Assembly: GCF_003994335.1 (NCBI RefSeq)
Contig: NZ_PNQZ01000001.1
Span: 101,678 to 165,677 of the forward strand
Length of the DNA: 64,000 nt
Direction of reading: 5' to 3'
Source of the DNA: Asaia sp. W19
GTDB taxonomy: Bacteria > Pseudomonadota > Alphaproteobacteria > Acetobacterales > Acetobacteraceae
Part shown: positions 27,918-37,868 of the stretch, piece after piece
How positions within the stretch are numbered: the stretch's first letter is position 1
Layout: every line of letters starts with the position of its first letter
Made by a program: the position numbers and the translations under genes
Notes under the pieces: model-generated
Databases searched by the model: none
What the model saw: only the letters and a program-made list of their open reading frames with translations
Told to the model about the DNA's origin: nothing

Positions 27918-29413
27918 ACCGTCTCGCGCTTTTGACCTGCGCGGCTGGCCTCGCCCTGTCGGGCTGCGCCATCGGTCCGGATTTCCATCGTCCTGACATG
28001 CTCAAGACGGGCAGCTATCAGAGCACGGCCCTGCCTGCCGCCATTCATGGTACCGCCGGTAGCGGCGCCGCAGGCGCAGCCCAGACCCTGACCGCCGGGG
28101 CTGACCTGTCAGGCGCCTGGTGGCAGGCCTTGGGCGTGCCGCAACTTGATGCCCTCGTAACACGAGCGCTTCAGAACAATCCGTCGCTCAAATCGGCCCA
28201 GGCCACGCTCAAGGCCGCGTATGAGCAGACCAAGGTGGCTGGTGCGCCCCTGCTGCCCAGTATCTCGGCCTCGTTCAATCCAACGCGTAACAAGACCTCG
28301 CAGGCCCTCTCGCCCGTGCCAGGCAATAATGCCTATCTCTACAATCTGCATACATTGCAGCTGAATATCTCCTATCAGCCCGATCTCTGGGGTGGACTGC
28401 GCCGTCAGGTGGAATCTCAGGCTGCTCAGGCCGAGATGCAGCGTTTCCAGCTGATCGCGACGACCAACACGCTGATCAATACGCTGATCGTGTCGTTGAT
28501 CACGCAGTCGAGCCTCAACGCCCAGATCGAGGCCGCGAACGACATCATTGCGACGCAGCAAAAACTGCTCGGCATCATGGAGAAGCAGTTCAGGCTCGGG
28601 GATATTTCCGAGGCGCAGCTTCTGGCGCAGAAGGCCGCCCTGACGCAGGCCCAGGCCACTTTGCCGCCTCTGCATCTGCAGGCCGAGCAGGCGCACGACC
28701 AGATCGCATCTCTGGTTGGTACCACGCCCAATGAGGTCCTGCCCGAGATCCCGCTTGAGGCCTATCGCCTGCCTGCCACCCTGCCGGTCAGCCTGCCCAG
28801 TGCGCTTCTGGCCCAGCGTCCGGACATACGCGCAGCGGAATCGCAAATGCACAGCGCCAGCGCACAGGTCGGTGTCGCCATTGCCAACCGCCTGCCAAAC
28901 GTGCAGCTCTCTGCCACGCCGGGTCAGGCTATCAATGCCATGAGCCAGTTCTTCACCCCTGGCTACGGTAACTGGTCGATCGGTGCGATGGTGACCCAGC
29001 CGATCTTCCAGGGCTTCGAGCTCATGCATCTGGAGCGTCAGGCGCGCGCCAATCTTCTGGCGGCGACGGAGCAATACAAGAATACCGTGCTGACCTCGAT
29101 GCAGAATGTGGCCGACACGCTCCACGCCCTGCAGGATGATTCCGATGCCCTGACGATCAGCGCAGCCAATGAGGATGCGGCTGTGCGCAGTCTGCGCATT
29201 TCGCAGAGCCAGATGTCCTATGGCGATATCAGCCCTGTCCTGCTTCAGGCCGCCGTGCAGATCGAGCTCGAGGCCCGGCTCACTCTGATTCAGGCCAAGG
29301 CCACACGGTATACCGATAGCGTGGCACTGTGTCAGGCCCTGGGCGGCGGGTGGTGGCATCGTAACGATACCGCTATGAAGGTTCCCTCGACAGACTGGCG
29401 CGCGGCGTTCTGA
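27914..29413 (+). CDS. Outer membrane efflux lipoprotein of the metal RND system (NodT family)
   Basis: 499 residues. The lipoprotein signal ends in LALSGC (Cys 19), followed by the typical AIGPDFHRPD start. TolC-type helical repeats include WWQALGVPQLDALVTRALQN and LLAQRPDIRAAESQMHSASA. It completes the tripartite pump with the two preceding genes. Homologous in type, but clearly not identical, to the outer membrane factor at 9583-11160. Confidence 0.9.
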   Translation: MNRLALLTCAAGLALSGCAIGPDFHRPDMLKTGSYQSTALPAAIHGTAGSGAAGAAQTLTAGADLSGAWWQALGVPQLDALVTRALQNNPSLKSAQATLKAAYEQTKVAGAPLLPSISASFNPTRNKTSQALSPVPGNNAYLYNLHTLQLNISYQPDLWGGLRRQVESQAAQAEMQRFQLIATTNTLINTLIVSLITQSSLNAQIEAANDIIATQQKLLGIMEKQFRLGDISEAQLLAQKAALTQAQATLPPLHLQAEQAHDQIASLVGTTPNEVLPEIPLEAYRLPATLPVSLPSALLAQRPDIRAAESQMHSASAQVGVAIANRLPNVQLSATPGQAINAMSQFFTPGYGNWSIGAMVTQPIFQGFELMHLERQARANLLAATEQYKNTVLTSMQNVADTLHALQDDSDALTISAANEDAAVRSLRISQSQMSYGDISPVLLQAAVQIELEARLTLIQAKATRYTDSVALCQALGGGWWHRNDTAMKVPSTDWRAAF

Positions 29414-29463
29414 CCCGGTTCGGATCGTCCTGCGCCTGGCGCGAATCAGGAGATCCGACCCGC

Positions 29464-31251
29464 ATGAGATTCCCCCGCTCCTCTCGCCTCGCCCTGATGG
29501 GACTTGGCTGCCTCCTTGCTTCGACGACGGCGCTCGCGGCCCCTGCTGCACCGTCGGACAACAAGGCGGCGGCCGCGTTCGATCGTCTCCTCGACGAGGA
29601 ATGGCAGTATCAGTTGCAGAACGCGCCTGAACTCGCCACATCGATTGGCGATTACCGGTACAATGATCGGTGGAGCGATCTGTCTCTCGCCCATATCCAG
29701 GGCTCCGTCCCTGTTCTGACCGGCTTTCTCAAGAAGTTCGAGGCGATTTCGCCCGCCTCGCTCGATGAACAGCGGCAGATCAGCCGCGCGATGATTATCC
29801 AACAGATCCAGGACACGCTCGAGGGGATCCATCTCAAGACCTATGAGATGCCGATCGACCAGATGAACGGTGCCCAGCTTCAGTATCCGGGGTTTGTCTC
29901 GAGTATCCCCTTCGACACGACCAGGCAGTATGAGGATTACCTCGCACGCCTGCGTGCCATTCCCAAGGCCATCGATCAGGTGATCGCCCTGGCACGCCTA
30001 GGCGAGAAGGATGGGCTGATGCCGCCGCGATTCCTGCTCGAGAAAGCAGAGCAGCAGGTCGAGCAGATTGCCGCACCCGCCGGTGAGAAGAGTCCGTTTG
30101 GCGAACCTGTCACGAAATTCCCGGCCGCCGTGCCTGTCGCCGATCAGACCCGCCTGCGCAAGGCGATTCTGAATGCGATCGACCACGACGTTCGCCCGGC
30201 CTATCAGCGCCTCGCGGCCTTCATGAAGAAGGGTTACACGGCACATGGCCGTGCTCAGGACGGCGTCTGGGCTCTGCCTGGTGGCGATGTGCTTTATCGC
30301 TACGATATCCGCACTCTGACCACCACCACCATGTCTCCCAAGGAAATCCATCAGCTCGGGCTGGATCAGGTCGCCAAGATCGAGGGCGAAATGGGTGAGA
30401 TTGCCCATAAGCTCGGTTTCGCCGACCTTTCTGCCTTGCGCGCTTCGGTGGCCAAGGATTCCAAGCTCTATGCGACCTCGCGCGAGCAGATCATCGAACT
30501 GTATCGCAAGTATATCGCGCAGATGGAGCCTGCTCTCACCCGCGATTTCGACAAGATCCCGACCACCAAGCTGGAGGTGCGTCCGGTCGAGCGGTATCGT
30601 GAGGCCGAGGCTGCTGGCGCCGAATATCATCAGGGTACGCCCGATGGTTCACGTCCTGGCATTGTATTCGTGAATACTGGCGACTACGCCAAGCGTGACC
30701 TCTACACCATCGAGGACACGGCCTATCATGAGGGTGTTCCCGGCCATCATTTCCAGATTTCTACCGCCCAGTCCCTGCCGCTGCCGCCTTTCCGTCAGCA
30801 GGGTTTCTATAACGCCTATATCGAAGGCTGGGCGCTCTACGCCGAAGGTCTCGGCAAGGAGTTGGGCTTCTACAAGGACCTCTACAGCGACTACGGGCGC
30901 CTGAACGGTGAACTCCTGCGCGCCGATCGTCTGGTGCTTGATACGGGTGTGCATGACCTGCACTGGACGCGTGCCCAGATGCTGGAATTCTTCCACGCCC
31001 ATCCGCCCACCAGCGAACCCGATATGCAGGCCGAAACCGACCGCTACATCGCCTGGCCCGGACAGGCCCTGGGCTACATGCTGGGTCAGCAGACCATTCT
31101 GCGCCTGCGTGAAAAGGCCAGAACGGAACTGGGCCCGAAATTCGACATCCGTAAATTCCATGACGTCGTTCTCTCCGGAGGAGCCCTGCCGCTCAACCTG
31201 CTTGCCGATCGGGTGGATAGCTGGATCAGGGAAGTGAAAAACCACAAGTAA
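29464..31251 (+). CDS. Secreted DUF885-family metallopeptidase-like protein
   Basis: 595 residues with a Sec signal peptide (LALMGLGCLLASTTALA, cleavage near ALAAP). The DUF885 zinc motif HEGVPGHHFQIS is intact, followed by YIEGWALYAEGLGKELGFY, which holds the downstream Glu. C-terminal motifs are WPGQALGYMLGQQTILRLRE and LSGGALPLNLL. Family members are thought to be gluzincin-like carboxypeptidases; the substrate is unproven. It stands 50 bases after the metal pump operon and may be read with it. Confidence 0.85.
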   Translation: MRFPRSSRLALMGLGCLLASTTALAAPAAPSDNKAAAAFDRLLDEEWQYQLQNAPELATSIGDYRYNDRWSDLSLAHIQGSVPVLTGFLKKFEAISPASLDEQRQISRAMIIQQIQDTLEGIHLKTYEMPIDQMNGAQLQYPGFVSSIPFDTTRQYEDYLARLRAIPKAIDQVIALARLGEKDGLMPPRFLLEKAEQQVEQIAAPAGEKSPFGEPVTKFPAAVPVADQTRLRKAILNAIDHDVRPAYQRLAAFMKKGYTAHGRAQDGVWALPGGDVLYRYDIRTLTTTTMSPKEIHQLGLDQVAKIEGEMGEIAHKLGFADLSALRASVAKDSKLYATSREQIIELYRKYIAQMEPALTRDFDKIPTTKLEVRPVERYREAEAAGAEYHQGTPDGSRPGIVFVNTGDYAKRDLYTIEDTAYHEGVPGHHFQISTAQSLPLPPFRQQGFYNAYIEGWALYAEGLGKELGFYKDLYSDYGRLNGELLRADRLVLDTGVHDLHWTRAQMLEFFHAHPPTSEPDMQAETDRYIAWPGQALGYMLGQQTILRLREKARTELGPKFDIRKFHDVVLSGGALPLNLLADRVDSWIREVKNHK

Positions 31252-31259
31252 GGGCGGGT

Positions 31260-31373
31260 GGGGGCCCGGCCCCACACCCCACCAATGGCCGATCATTTTC
31301 TCGAAGCCTGCCCGTTGAGAGGCGGGAATCGAGGGGACCTTTTCCTATCTGGGTGCGGGGCTTTGCCCTGCAT
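31260..31373. repeat. Degenerate, inverted relative of the 125-bp hairpin repeat
   Basis: Reads in the order of the reverse complement of the 18304 units: GGGGCCCGGCCCC with CACCCCACCA, a diverged middle hairpin, CCCGTTGAG, then GCGGGAATCGAGGGGACC and finally GGGTGCGGGGCTTTGCCCTGC. It lies between the DUF885 and MATE genes. Confidence 0.65.
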
Positions 31374-31482
31374 GCCCGACCCCGATCCGCGCAACGGCAG
31401 AAGCGGTCCTCTGTAAAAAAAGGCAGGTTTCGGGATTTCTGTCGTTTCCAGAGTGGCAGGAAACGGGCAGGATCGGAAGGAT

Positions 31483-32880
31483 ATGTCCCTGACTGCTCCT
31501 TCCCCCGGCAAGATATCCCCTGATGCATCGACGGTGCAGGATTCTGAACCTGCTGTCGATCTGAAGGCCACGCGTCCGGCGCGCTTCGTGCATGGCAGCA
31601 TCATGCGTCATGTCGTGGTCATGGCGGGCACGGGGGCGATCGGATTGATGGCCGTGTTTGCGGTCGATCTGCTGAATTTCTGGTATATCTCGCATCTTCA
31701 TGATCCGGCCCTGACGGCGGCGATCGGTTTCGCTGCGGCATTGGGTTACGTGCAAGTGGCCGTGTCGATCGGGATGACCATCGGACTGGGAGCGGTCATC
31801 GGGCGCATGATCGGAGCCCGTCGTATCATCAGGGCACGACGCTTTGCCTCGGCGTTCATGGTGGTGATGGTGGCCGTCACGGCGATCCTGGGTTGTCTGA
31901 CCGCCTTGTTTGCGTCGTTTTTCCTGGCCTTGCTGGGCGCAAGGGGGGAAGCGCTGGAACAGGCTTCGGGCTTCCTGCATCTGGTGTCCCCCGCCTTGCC
32001 TATGGTCTGTTATGGCATGGCGCAATCGGCACTTTTGCGTTGCGTGGGCGATGCGCGGCGTTCGATGCAGGTCACGCTGGTGGGGGCCTTCGTTTCGGCC
32101 ATTCTCGATCCGATTCTGATCTTTGGCTTTCACATGGGACTGACAGGGGCTGCGATTAGCACCATCCTGTCCCGTGGAGCGGTGGTGTTGTTCGGCTTCG
32201 TCAGTCTGCGCGATCATCGCATGCTGGAATGGCCGCGGCTTTGGGCGATTGCCCCGGCCACGCGTCAGATCGGAGCGGTGGCGCTCCCGGCGATCGCGAC
32301 CAATCTGGCGACGCCTGTGGGCGGGTTGTTCACCACGCATTTCATGTCGCGTTTTGGGCTGGAAGCCATCTCCGGACAGGCGACGATCGATCGGATCGTG
32401 CCGGTCGCCTTCGCCTTCGTGTTTGCGCTGACAGGTTCCGTCGGACCGATCATGTCGCAAAACCTTGGAGCCGGGAAAAAGGATCGGGTGCGTGAGACGC
32501 TCCATGCCTCGTTGAAGCTGACGGCCTTATGTGTCGTGCTCACCTGGGCGATCCTGGCCCTGTTTCACGTGCCGATCCTGCATCTCTTCGCGTCCAAGGG
32601 GGTCGCGATCCATATCGTCACGCTTTTCTGCTGCTGGCTGGTAGCCAGCTATTTCTTCGTCGGACTGCTTTTCGTCTCGAATACGGCCTTCAATAATCTG
32701 GGGCACCCGCTCTATTCGACCGGTTTCAATTGGGGGCGCGCCACTCTTGGGACGATTCCCTTTGTCTGGGTCGGCTCGCATTACGGGCCGATCGGTATCC
32801 TGGTGGGACAATCACTGGGCGTAGTGATTTTCGGCAGCTTTGCGGCGCTTACGGCCTTCAGGGTGATCAGACGGATCTGA
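31483..32880 (+). CDS. MATE-family multidrug exporter
   Basis: Twelve-helix antiporter, about 465 residues from the ATG at 31483 (an in-frame GTG at 31453 would add ten residues; both have a GGA-rich upstream sequence). Two homologous halves are visible, with MAGTGAIGLMAVFAVDLLNF at the first helix and repeats such as LLRCVGDARRSMQVTLVGAF and FNNLGHPLYSTGFNWGRATL in equivalent positions. The role is Na+ or H+ driven export of cationic compounds; the substrate is unknown. A single gene. Confidence 0.88.
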   Translation: MSLTAPSPGKISPDASTVQDSEPAVDLKATRPARFVHGSIMRHVVVMAGTGAIGLMAVFAVDLLNFWYISHLHDPALTAAIGFAAALGYVQVAVSIGMTIGLGAVIGRMIGARRIIRARRFASAFMVVMVAVTAILGCLTALFASFFLALLGARGEALEQASGFLHLVSPALPMVCYGMAQSALLRCVGDARRSMQVTLVGAFVSAILDPILIFGFHMGLTGAAISTILSRGAVVLFGFVSLRDHRMLEWPRLWAIAPATRQIGAVALPAIATNLATPVGGLFTTHFMSRFGLEAISGQATIDRIVPVAFAFVFALTGSVGPIMSQNLGAGKKDRVRETLHASLKLTALCVVLTWAILALFHVPILHLFASKGVAIHIVTLFCCWLVASYFFVGLLFVSNTAFNNLGHPLYSTGFNWGRATLGTIPFVWVGSHYGPIGILVGQSLGVVIFGSFAALTAFRVIRRI

Positions 32881-33411
32881 GTTCTGAAGGACGGCTCACG
32901 GGCAATTTACATCCAGCCCCCCCTATGCCTGCCTGGTTCTGGCTCACCCGCCATGTGAGGGAAGATATGAGATTTGAGGAGTGGGGAAGTAGCCGGGAAA
33001 TCGAAGACCCAGAGGAATAATGGCTAAAATGGATGAGAGTGAATGAAATTATGGCCATTACTTAAGAAATAATCAAAGTGATGACGAGATAATTCCGCAG
33101 CCAAGTAAATATTCCCATACAGATTTCTATTTTTTCTCTTTGATCCTCCAAATATTATCGGTTGAGCGAAATTTCTTGAGGGAATTCACTTTTCTGTAGG
33201 GCAGAGATGAGATATTTCCTCTATCGTAACGAGACGAGCCAGAACTTGCGCGATGGTGCCATGATAACTATGCAATAAAACGAAATCCAAGCGTATTTTG
33301 TTATACATCTCGTCTTTCCTTCCCACCCTGTGAGACTGTAATCAGGGATCGTTGGCGCAGGGCTGAAGGCCGGACTGCTGCCTTTGTGCAATGCTGTGAC
33401 TGAGAGTTGCG
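32881..33411. promoter_or_regulatory. AT-rich leader region before the rhamnose operon
   Basis: About 530 bases without a supported gene. The part from about 33000 to 33330 is far richer in A+T than its surroundings, with runs such as TTTCTATTTTTTCTC. It must hold the rmlB promoter and could contain regulator sites or a long 5' leader, but I cannot define a promoter with confidence. Confidence 0.5.
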
Positions 33412-34467
33412 ATGCGAATTTTATTGACAGGTGGCTGCGGTTTCATCGGATCTGCCGTGGTCAGGCATCTGATCCGTCAGACCTCCCATGAGGTCCTGAA
33501 TGTGGACTGCATGACCTATGCCGCTTCGGAAGAGACGGTCGGTGAGGTTGCGGCCGATCCGCGCTATCGCCATGCTGCCGTCAATATCGTCAACGGCGTC
33601 GAGCTCTCGAAGCTGTTCGAGGAGTATCGCCCCGATGCCGTGATGCATCTGGCTGCGGAAAGCCATGTCGATCGTTCGATTGACGGTCCCGGCGTATTCG
33701 TCGAGACCAACGTGACCGGCACCTATGCGCTGCTTGAAGCCGCACGTCGCTACTGGCAGACGCTGGACGCCGAATCCCAGAAGGCTTTCCGCTTCCATCA
33801 CATTTCGACAGATGAGGTCTTCGGCCATCTGGAGCTCGACGACCCACCGTTCACCGAGACCACCCCCTATGATCCGCGCAGCCCGTATTCGGCGTCGAAG
33901 GCGGCCTCCGATCATCTGGTGCGCGCCTGGTATCATACCTATGGCCTGCCCACTTTCGTGACCAACACCACCAATAATTATGGCGTCTGGCACTTCCCCG
34001 AGAAGCTGATTCCCCTGGTGACAATCAACGCGCTAGAGGGCAAGGAGCTGCCGGTCTACGGCAAGGGCGAAAACATCCGCGACTGGCTGTTCGTCGAAGA
34101 TCATGCCGAGGCGCTGGTCAAGGCTGTCGAGAATGGCGAGCCTGGTGAGACCTATGCCATTGGCGCGCGCCAGCCGCGCACCAATCTGGAGGTGGTCAAG
34201 GCGATCTGCACGGTTCTGGACGAGCTGTCGCCCGATCCGGCCGGTCCGCGCGAGCGTTTGATCCGTTTCGTGACCGACCGCCCCGGCCATGATTTCCGCT
34301 ACGAGATCGACCCCAGCCATGCCGAGCAGGCACTGGACTGGAAGGCGAAGCACGATTTCGAGACAGGTATCCGCCGTACGGTCCAGTGGTATCTCGATAA
34401 TCGCGGTTGGTGGGAAGGCATCCGCGCCCGCCGTTACACCGGACAGAGACTGGGAACAAAAGCATGA
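33412..34467 (+). CDS. rmlB: dTDP-glucose 4,6-dehydratase
   Basis: Second step of dTDP-L-rhamnose synthesis: dTDP-glucose to dTDP-4-keto-6-deoxyglucose, NAD-dependent, cytoplasmic. 351 residues, extended short-chain dehydrogenase fold. The NAD motif [13 protein letters not shown] is at residues 7-19, the active-site loop is [11 protein letters not shown], and YSASKAA holds the catalytic Tyr/Lys. First gene of rmlBADC; it overlaps rmlA by four bases. Confidence 0.96.
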   Translation: MRILLTGGCGFIGSAVVRHLIRQTSHEVLNVDCMTYAASEETVGEVAADPRYRHAAVNIVNGVELSKLFEEYRPDAVMHLAAESHVDRSIDGPGVFVETNVTGTYALLEAARRYWQTLDAESQKAFRFHHISTDEVFGHLELDDPPFTETTPYDPRSPYSASKAASDHLVRAWYHTYGLPTFVTNTTNNYGVWHFPEKLIPLVTINALEGKELPVYGKGENIRDWLFVEDHAEALVKAVENGEPGETYAIGARQPRTNLEVVKAICTVLDELSPDPAGPRERLIRFVTDRPGHDFRYEIDPSHAEQALDWKAKHDFETGIRRTVQWYLDNRGWWEGIRARRYTGQRLGTKA

Positions 34468-35375
34468 ACGCCGTTGCCGCATCCAGGCCGATGAAGGGCA
34501 TTCTTCTAGCCGGTGGGTCGGGCACGCGCCTGCACCCCATGACCCTGGCAACGTCGAAGCAGCTTCTGCCCGTCTATGACAAGCCGATGATCTATTATCC
34601 GCTGACCACGCTTATGCTGGCTGGCATTCAGGATATCATGATCATCTCCACGCCCCATGATCTGCCGCAGTTCAAGCGCCTGCTTGGCGATGGTTCGCAG
34701 TTCGGTGTGCGCTTCGAGTATCGCGAACAGCCCTCGCCGGACGGTCTGGCTCAGGCCTTCCTGATTGCGGAAGACTGGATCGATGGATCGCCCTGCGCTC
34801 TGGCGCTGGGCGATAATCTGATTTTTGCCGATCATCTGAGCGTGTTGCTGCGTGCCGCAGCCGCCCGTCCGGAAGGGGCCACCGTCTTCGCCTATCAGGT
34901 GCGCGACCCCGAGCGTTATGGTGTGGTCAGCTTCGATGAGAGTGGTCGGGCCCAGCGTATTGTTGAAAAGCCGAGCGAGCCCGAGTCCAACTGGGCAGTG
35001 ACCGGTCTGTATTTCTATGACCATCGCGTGGTTGAATTCGCCAAGCGCGTAAAGCCTAGCCCGCGTGGCGAACTGGAGATCACGGACCTCAACCAGATGT
35101 ATCTGGAAGAGGGGACACTGCAGGTCGATCGTCTGGGGCGAGGCTGCGCCTGGCTCGATGCAGGCATGCCTGACAGCCTGATGCAGGCCGGGTTGTTCGT
35201 GCAGACCATCCAGTCCCGTCAGGGCATGCTGGTAGGGTCACCGACCGAAGTGGCCTATCGCATGGGCTTCATCGATCGCGATCAGCTCATCACGCAGGGC
35301 AAGGCCAAGGCCAAGACGGAACTCGGCCGCATGTTGCTCGAGCTGGCCCAACAATCCCACTCCGGCCGCAACTGA
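34464..35375 (+). CDS. rmlA: Glucose-1-phosphate thymidylyltransferase
   Basis: Makes dTDP-glucose from dTTP and glucose-1-phosphate; feedback-controlled entry point of the rhamnose pathway. 303 residues from the ATG at 34464 inside the rmlB stop (ATGA). The nucleotide-binding motif [20 protein letters not shown] is at the N terminus; LGDNLIF and the product-binding [15 protein letters not shown] are present. Confidence 0.96.
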   Translation: MNAVAASRPMKGILLAGGSGTRLHPMTLATSKQLLPVYDKPMIYYPLTTLMLAGIQDIMIISTPHDLPQFKRLLGDGSQFGVRFEYREQPSPDGLAQAFLIAEDWIDGSPCALALGDNLIFADHLSVLLRAAAARPEGATVFAYQVRDPERYGVVSFDESGRAQRIVEKPSEPESNWAVTGLYFYDHRVVEFAKRVKPSPRGELEITDLNQMYLEEGTLQVDRLGRGCAWLDAGMPDSLMQAGLFVQTIQSRQGMLVGSPTEVAYRMGFIDRDQLITQGKAKAKTELGRMLLELAQQSHSGRN

Positions 35376-35386
35376 GGAGCCACGCC

Positions 35387-35947
35387 ATGAAAGTCGAACG
35401 TCTCGCTATTCCTGACGTCATTCTCGTCACGCCGCAGCGCTTCAGCGATTCACGTGGGTTCTTCTCTGAAACCTACAACCATCAGAAGATGGTCGAGGCT
35501 GGCATTGACCTGACCTTCGTTCAGGACAACCAGAGCCTTTCCGTTCAGAAGGGCGTACTGCGCGGCCTGCATTGTCAGGTGGCCCCCTATGTGCAGGGCA
35601 AGCTCGTGCGCTGCACGAAGGGTGCGATCTGGGATGTGGCGATTGATGCCCGCACCGGGTCGCCCACCTACGGCAAATGGGTCGCAGCCGAGCTTTCGGA
35701 AGAAAACTGGTCGCAGCTCTGGGTGCCACCCGGCTTTCTGCATGGCTTTGTGACCCTGCAGGAAAATACCGAGGTTCAGTACAAATGCACCTCGCTTTAT
35801 GACAAGGCGTCCGAGCGCGCCGTAATCTGGAATTGCCCGCATCTGGCCATCGACTGGCCGATCAGCGCGGATGAGGTCGTTCTCTCCGACAAGGACCAGA
35901 TCGCACCGCATTTCCCGGAAGCCAAGGGCTGGTTCCAGTACTCATGA
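35387..35947 (+). CDS. rmlC: dTDP-4-dehydrorhamnose 3,5-epimerase
   Basis: Epimerises dTDP-4-keto-6-deoxyglucose at C3 and C5. 186 residues, cupin fold. Motifs: DSRGFFSETYNHQKM, the catalytic His in LRGLHCQ, KLVRCTKGAIWDVAIDARTG, and the Tyr in VQYKCTSLYDKASERAVIWN. GAGGAGCCACGCC lies before the ATG. It overlaps rmlD by four bases. Confidence 0.96.
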   Translation: MKVERLAIPDVILVTPQRFSDSRGFFSETYNHQKMVEAGIDLTFVQDNQSLSVQKGVLRGLHCQVAPYVQGKLVRCTKGAIWDVAIDARTGSPTYGKWVAAELSEENWSQLWVPPGFLHGFVTLQENTEVQYKCTSLYDKASERAVIWNCPHLAIDWPISADEVVLSDKDQIAPHFPEAKGWFQYS

Positions 35948-36846
35948 GCACGGCATCCGATAATCTGATCCTTGTCACGGGCGGTCAGGGCCAGCTGGCC
36001 AGCTCGCTGAAGACCCTCGGCGGGTCGCGCGTGGTCGTGGTCGGTCGTCCTGAATTCGACCTCGCTGCGCCTGAGACCATGGCGGCCACACTGGCGCGCT
36101 ACACGCCTTCTCTGGTGGTGAACGCGGCAGCCTGGACCGCAGTGGATCTAGCGGAGAGCGAGGTCGGAGGGGCCACGGCTGCCAATGAGACCGGTCCGGC
36201 CGAACTGGCGCGCCTCTGTGCCGCTCAGGGAATCCCACTCATCCACGTTTCGACCGATTACGTCTATGCGGGCGACAAGGGCACGGCCTATGTCGAGACC
36301 GACCCGGTGACGCCTCAAACGGTTTACGGCCGCACCAAGGCAGCGGGTGAGCAGGCCGTTCTCAAGGCGCAGCCGCGTAGCGTGGTCCTGCGTACGGCCT
36401 GGGTCTATTCCGGGCATTGCAAGAACTTCGTGCGCACCATGGTCAATGCGGGCGCCAAGAATACCCATCTGAAGGTGGTCGGCGACCAGTATGGCTGCCC
36501 CACCAATGCCGATGATCTGGCAAAGGCCATTCTCGGTATTGTCGATCAGATCAAGGCGGGGTGGCAGGACCGGTTTGCCGGGATCTATCATGCTTGCGGT
36601 ACAGGCGATACGAGCTGGCACGGTCTGGCTGTTGCGGCTCTTGAGGAAGCAACGCGTCATGGCCAGACCATGCCGGTCGAGGTTGCGGCAATCCGCACCG
36701 AGGACTGGCCGACTCCGGCCAAGCGTCCTCAGGATTCGCGTCTGGACTGCAGCAAGCTTGAGCGCGTGTTCGGCATTCGCCTGCCTGAATGGCGCGATGG
36801 TGTGGCCCGCGCAGTCGATGAGCATTTTGCGAGCAAGCCGGCCTGA
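35944..36846 (+). CDS. rmlD: dTDP-4-dehydrorhamnose reductase
   Basis: Final NAD(P)H-dependent step giving dTDP-L-rhamnose. 300 residues, short-chain dehydrogenase fold. The nucleotide motif VTGGQGQLASSL is at the N terminus, followed by VNAAAWTAVDLAE, the STDYVYAGDKG substrate loop and YGRTKAAGE with the catalytic Tyr/Lys. The gene is coupled to rmlC and followed after two bases by a glycosyltransferase gene. Confidence 0.95.
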   Translation: MSTASDNLILVTGGQGQLASSLKTLGGSRVVVVGRPEFDLAAPETMAATLARYTPSLVVNAAAWTAVDLAESEVGGATAANETGPAELARLCAAQGIPLIHVSTDYVYAGDKGTAYVETDPVTPQTVYGRTKAAGEQAVLKAQPRSVVLRTAWVYSGHCKNFVRTMVNAGAKNTHLKVVGDQYGCPTNADDLAKAILGIVDQIKAGWQDRFAGIYHACGTGDTSWHGLAVAALEEATRHGQTMPVEVAAIRTEDWPTPAKRPQDSRLDCSKLERVFGIRLPEWRDGVARAVDEHFASKPA

Positions 36847-36848
36847 GC

Positions 36849-37868
36849 GTGAGTCGTTCGGAGCGAGATTTTGCTGCTCCGCCGCGCCTTTATGCGGTGG
36901 GTGGGCGTGATACGGAGCGGGCGGCCTCGAGGCCGCCCGTTGCGATTCTGCTTTCTGTCTATAACGGCGAGGCGTTTCTCAATCAGCAGCTCGACAGCTT
37001 CCTGGCACAATCAGACGATGACTGGTGCCTGTACTGGCGTGATGACGGTTCGCAGGATGCATCGCGCGCCATCATGCTCTCGTTTCAGGAGCATCGCGGT
37101 CAGGGACGCTGTATCGAAGTCGATGTCGAGCCGTCCAATCTCGGTGTCGCCCTCTCCTATGCTCTGCTGCTGGACGCCGCACCACGCGACGCGCTGATTG
37201 CCTATGCGGATCAGGATGATGTCTGGGTTCCAACGAAGCTGGCCTGGGCTCGTGAAGCGCTCGATGCAGTCGCGGGACCCGCCCTTTATTGCGCTCGGCA
37301 ATATCTCACTGATGAATCCCTCGCTGTTCAGGGCCCCTCCCTGGCGCTCCGTCGCCAGCCGAATTTTGCCTCAAGCCTGATTCAGAACCTGGCAACCGGT
37401 CATACAATCCTGCTCAACAGCGAGGCAGCGGCGCTTATTCGTCCGTTCATGCCCCCTGAGGGGGTGTTACATGACTGGTGGGCCTATACGCTGATCCTCG
37501 GTGCTGGTGGCACTTTCCATTTCGATGAGCGCTGCGTTAGCCTCTATCGACAGCACCGGCGAAACGCTGTCGGTGTCGAACGCTCCCTGTTCGTGCGCGG
37601 GATGCGGGCCCTGCGCCGAGGTCCTGCGGCCTTCATGGCGCTGCATGATGCCCTCGTGACGCGTCTGCTTACATCCGATGTTGAAGAATGCCTTACGGCG
37701 CAGTCGACCGGGTTCCTGCTCAGGCTGAGAAAGGCATCGAGGGGCGGGTTTGGCGCGCGGCTGCGTTTTCTGTTTGCCGAGCGCGACTTCGTGAGACAGC
37801 GCCCCGCCGAGACCTGGCTGTTCCGGCTCTGGTTCCTATTTTACGGCCAGGCCAGTTCGAAAGACTGA
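36849..37868 (+). CDS. Family 2 glycosyltransferase, probable rhamnosyltransferase
   Basis: 339 residues with a GT-A fold: PVAILLSVYNGEAFLNQQLD, nucleotide-binding WRDDGSQDASR and the metal motif YADQDDVWVPTKL. Closest in style to RfbF/WsaF-like rhamnosyltransferases. Starting two bases after rmlD with a GTG, it likely uses dTDP-rhamnose for a surface or secreted polysaccharide, though the acceptor is unknown. Its last 28 bases overlap the 3' end of the minus-strand pseudouridine synthase gene. Confidence 0.82.
   Translation: MSRSERDFAAPPRLYAVGGRDTERAASRPPVAILLSVYNGEAFLNQQLDSFLAQSDDDWCLYWRDDGSQDASRAIMLSFQEHRGQGRCIEVDVEPSNLGVALSYALLLDAAPRDALIAYADQDDVWVPTKLAWAREALDAVAGPALYCARQYLTDESLAVQGPSLALRRQPNFASSLIQNLATGHTILLNSEAAALIRPFMPPEGVLHDWWAYTLILGAGGTFHFDERCVSLYRQHRRNAVGVERSLFVRGMRALRRGPAAFMALHDALVTRLLTSDVEECLTAQSTGFLLRLRKASRGGFGARLRFLFAERDFVRQRPAETWLFRLWFLFYGQASSKD

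Noticed and set aside
28109..29641. 510-codon open frame on the minus strand
   Set aside because: Antisense shadow of the outer membrane factor gene.
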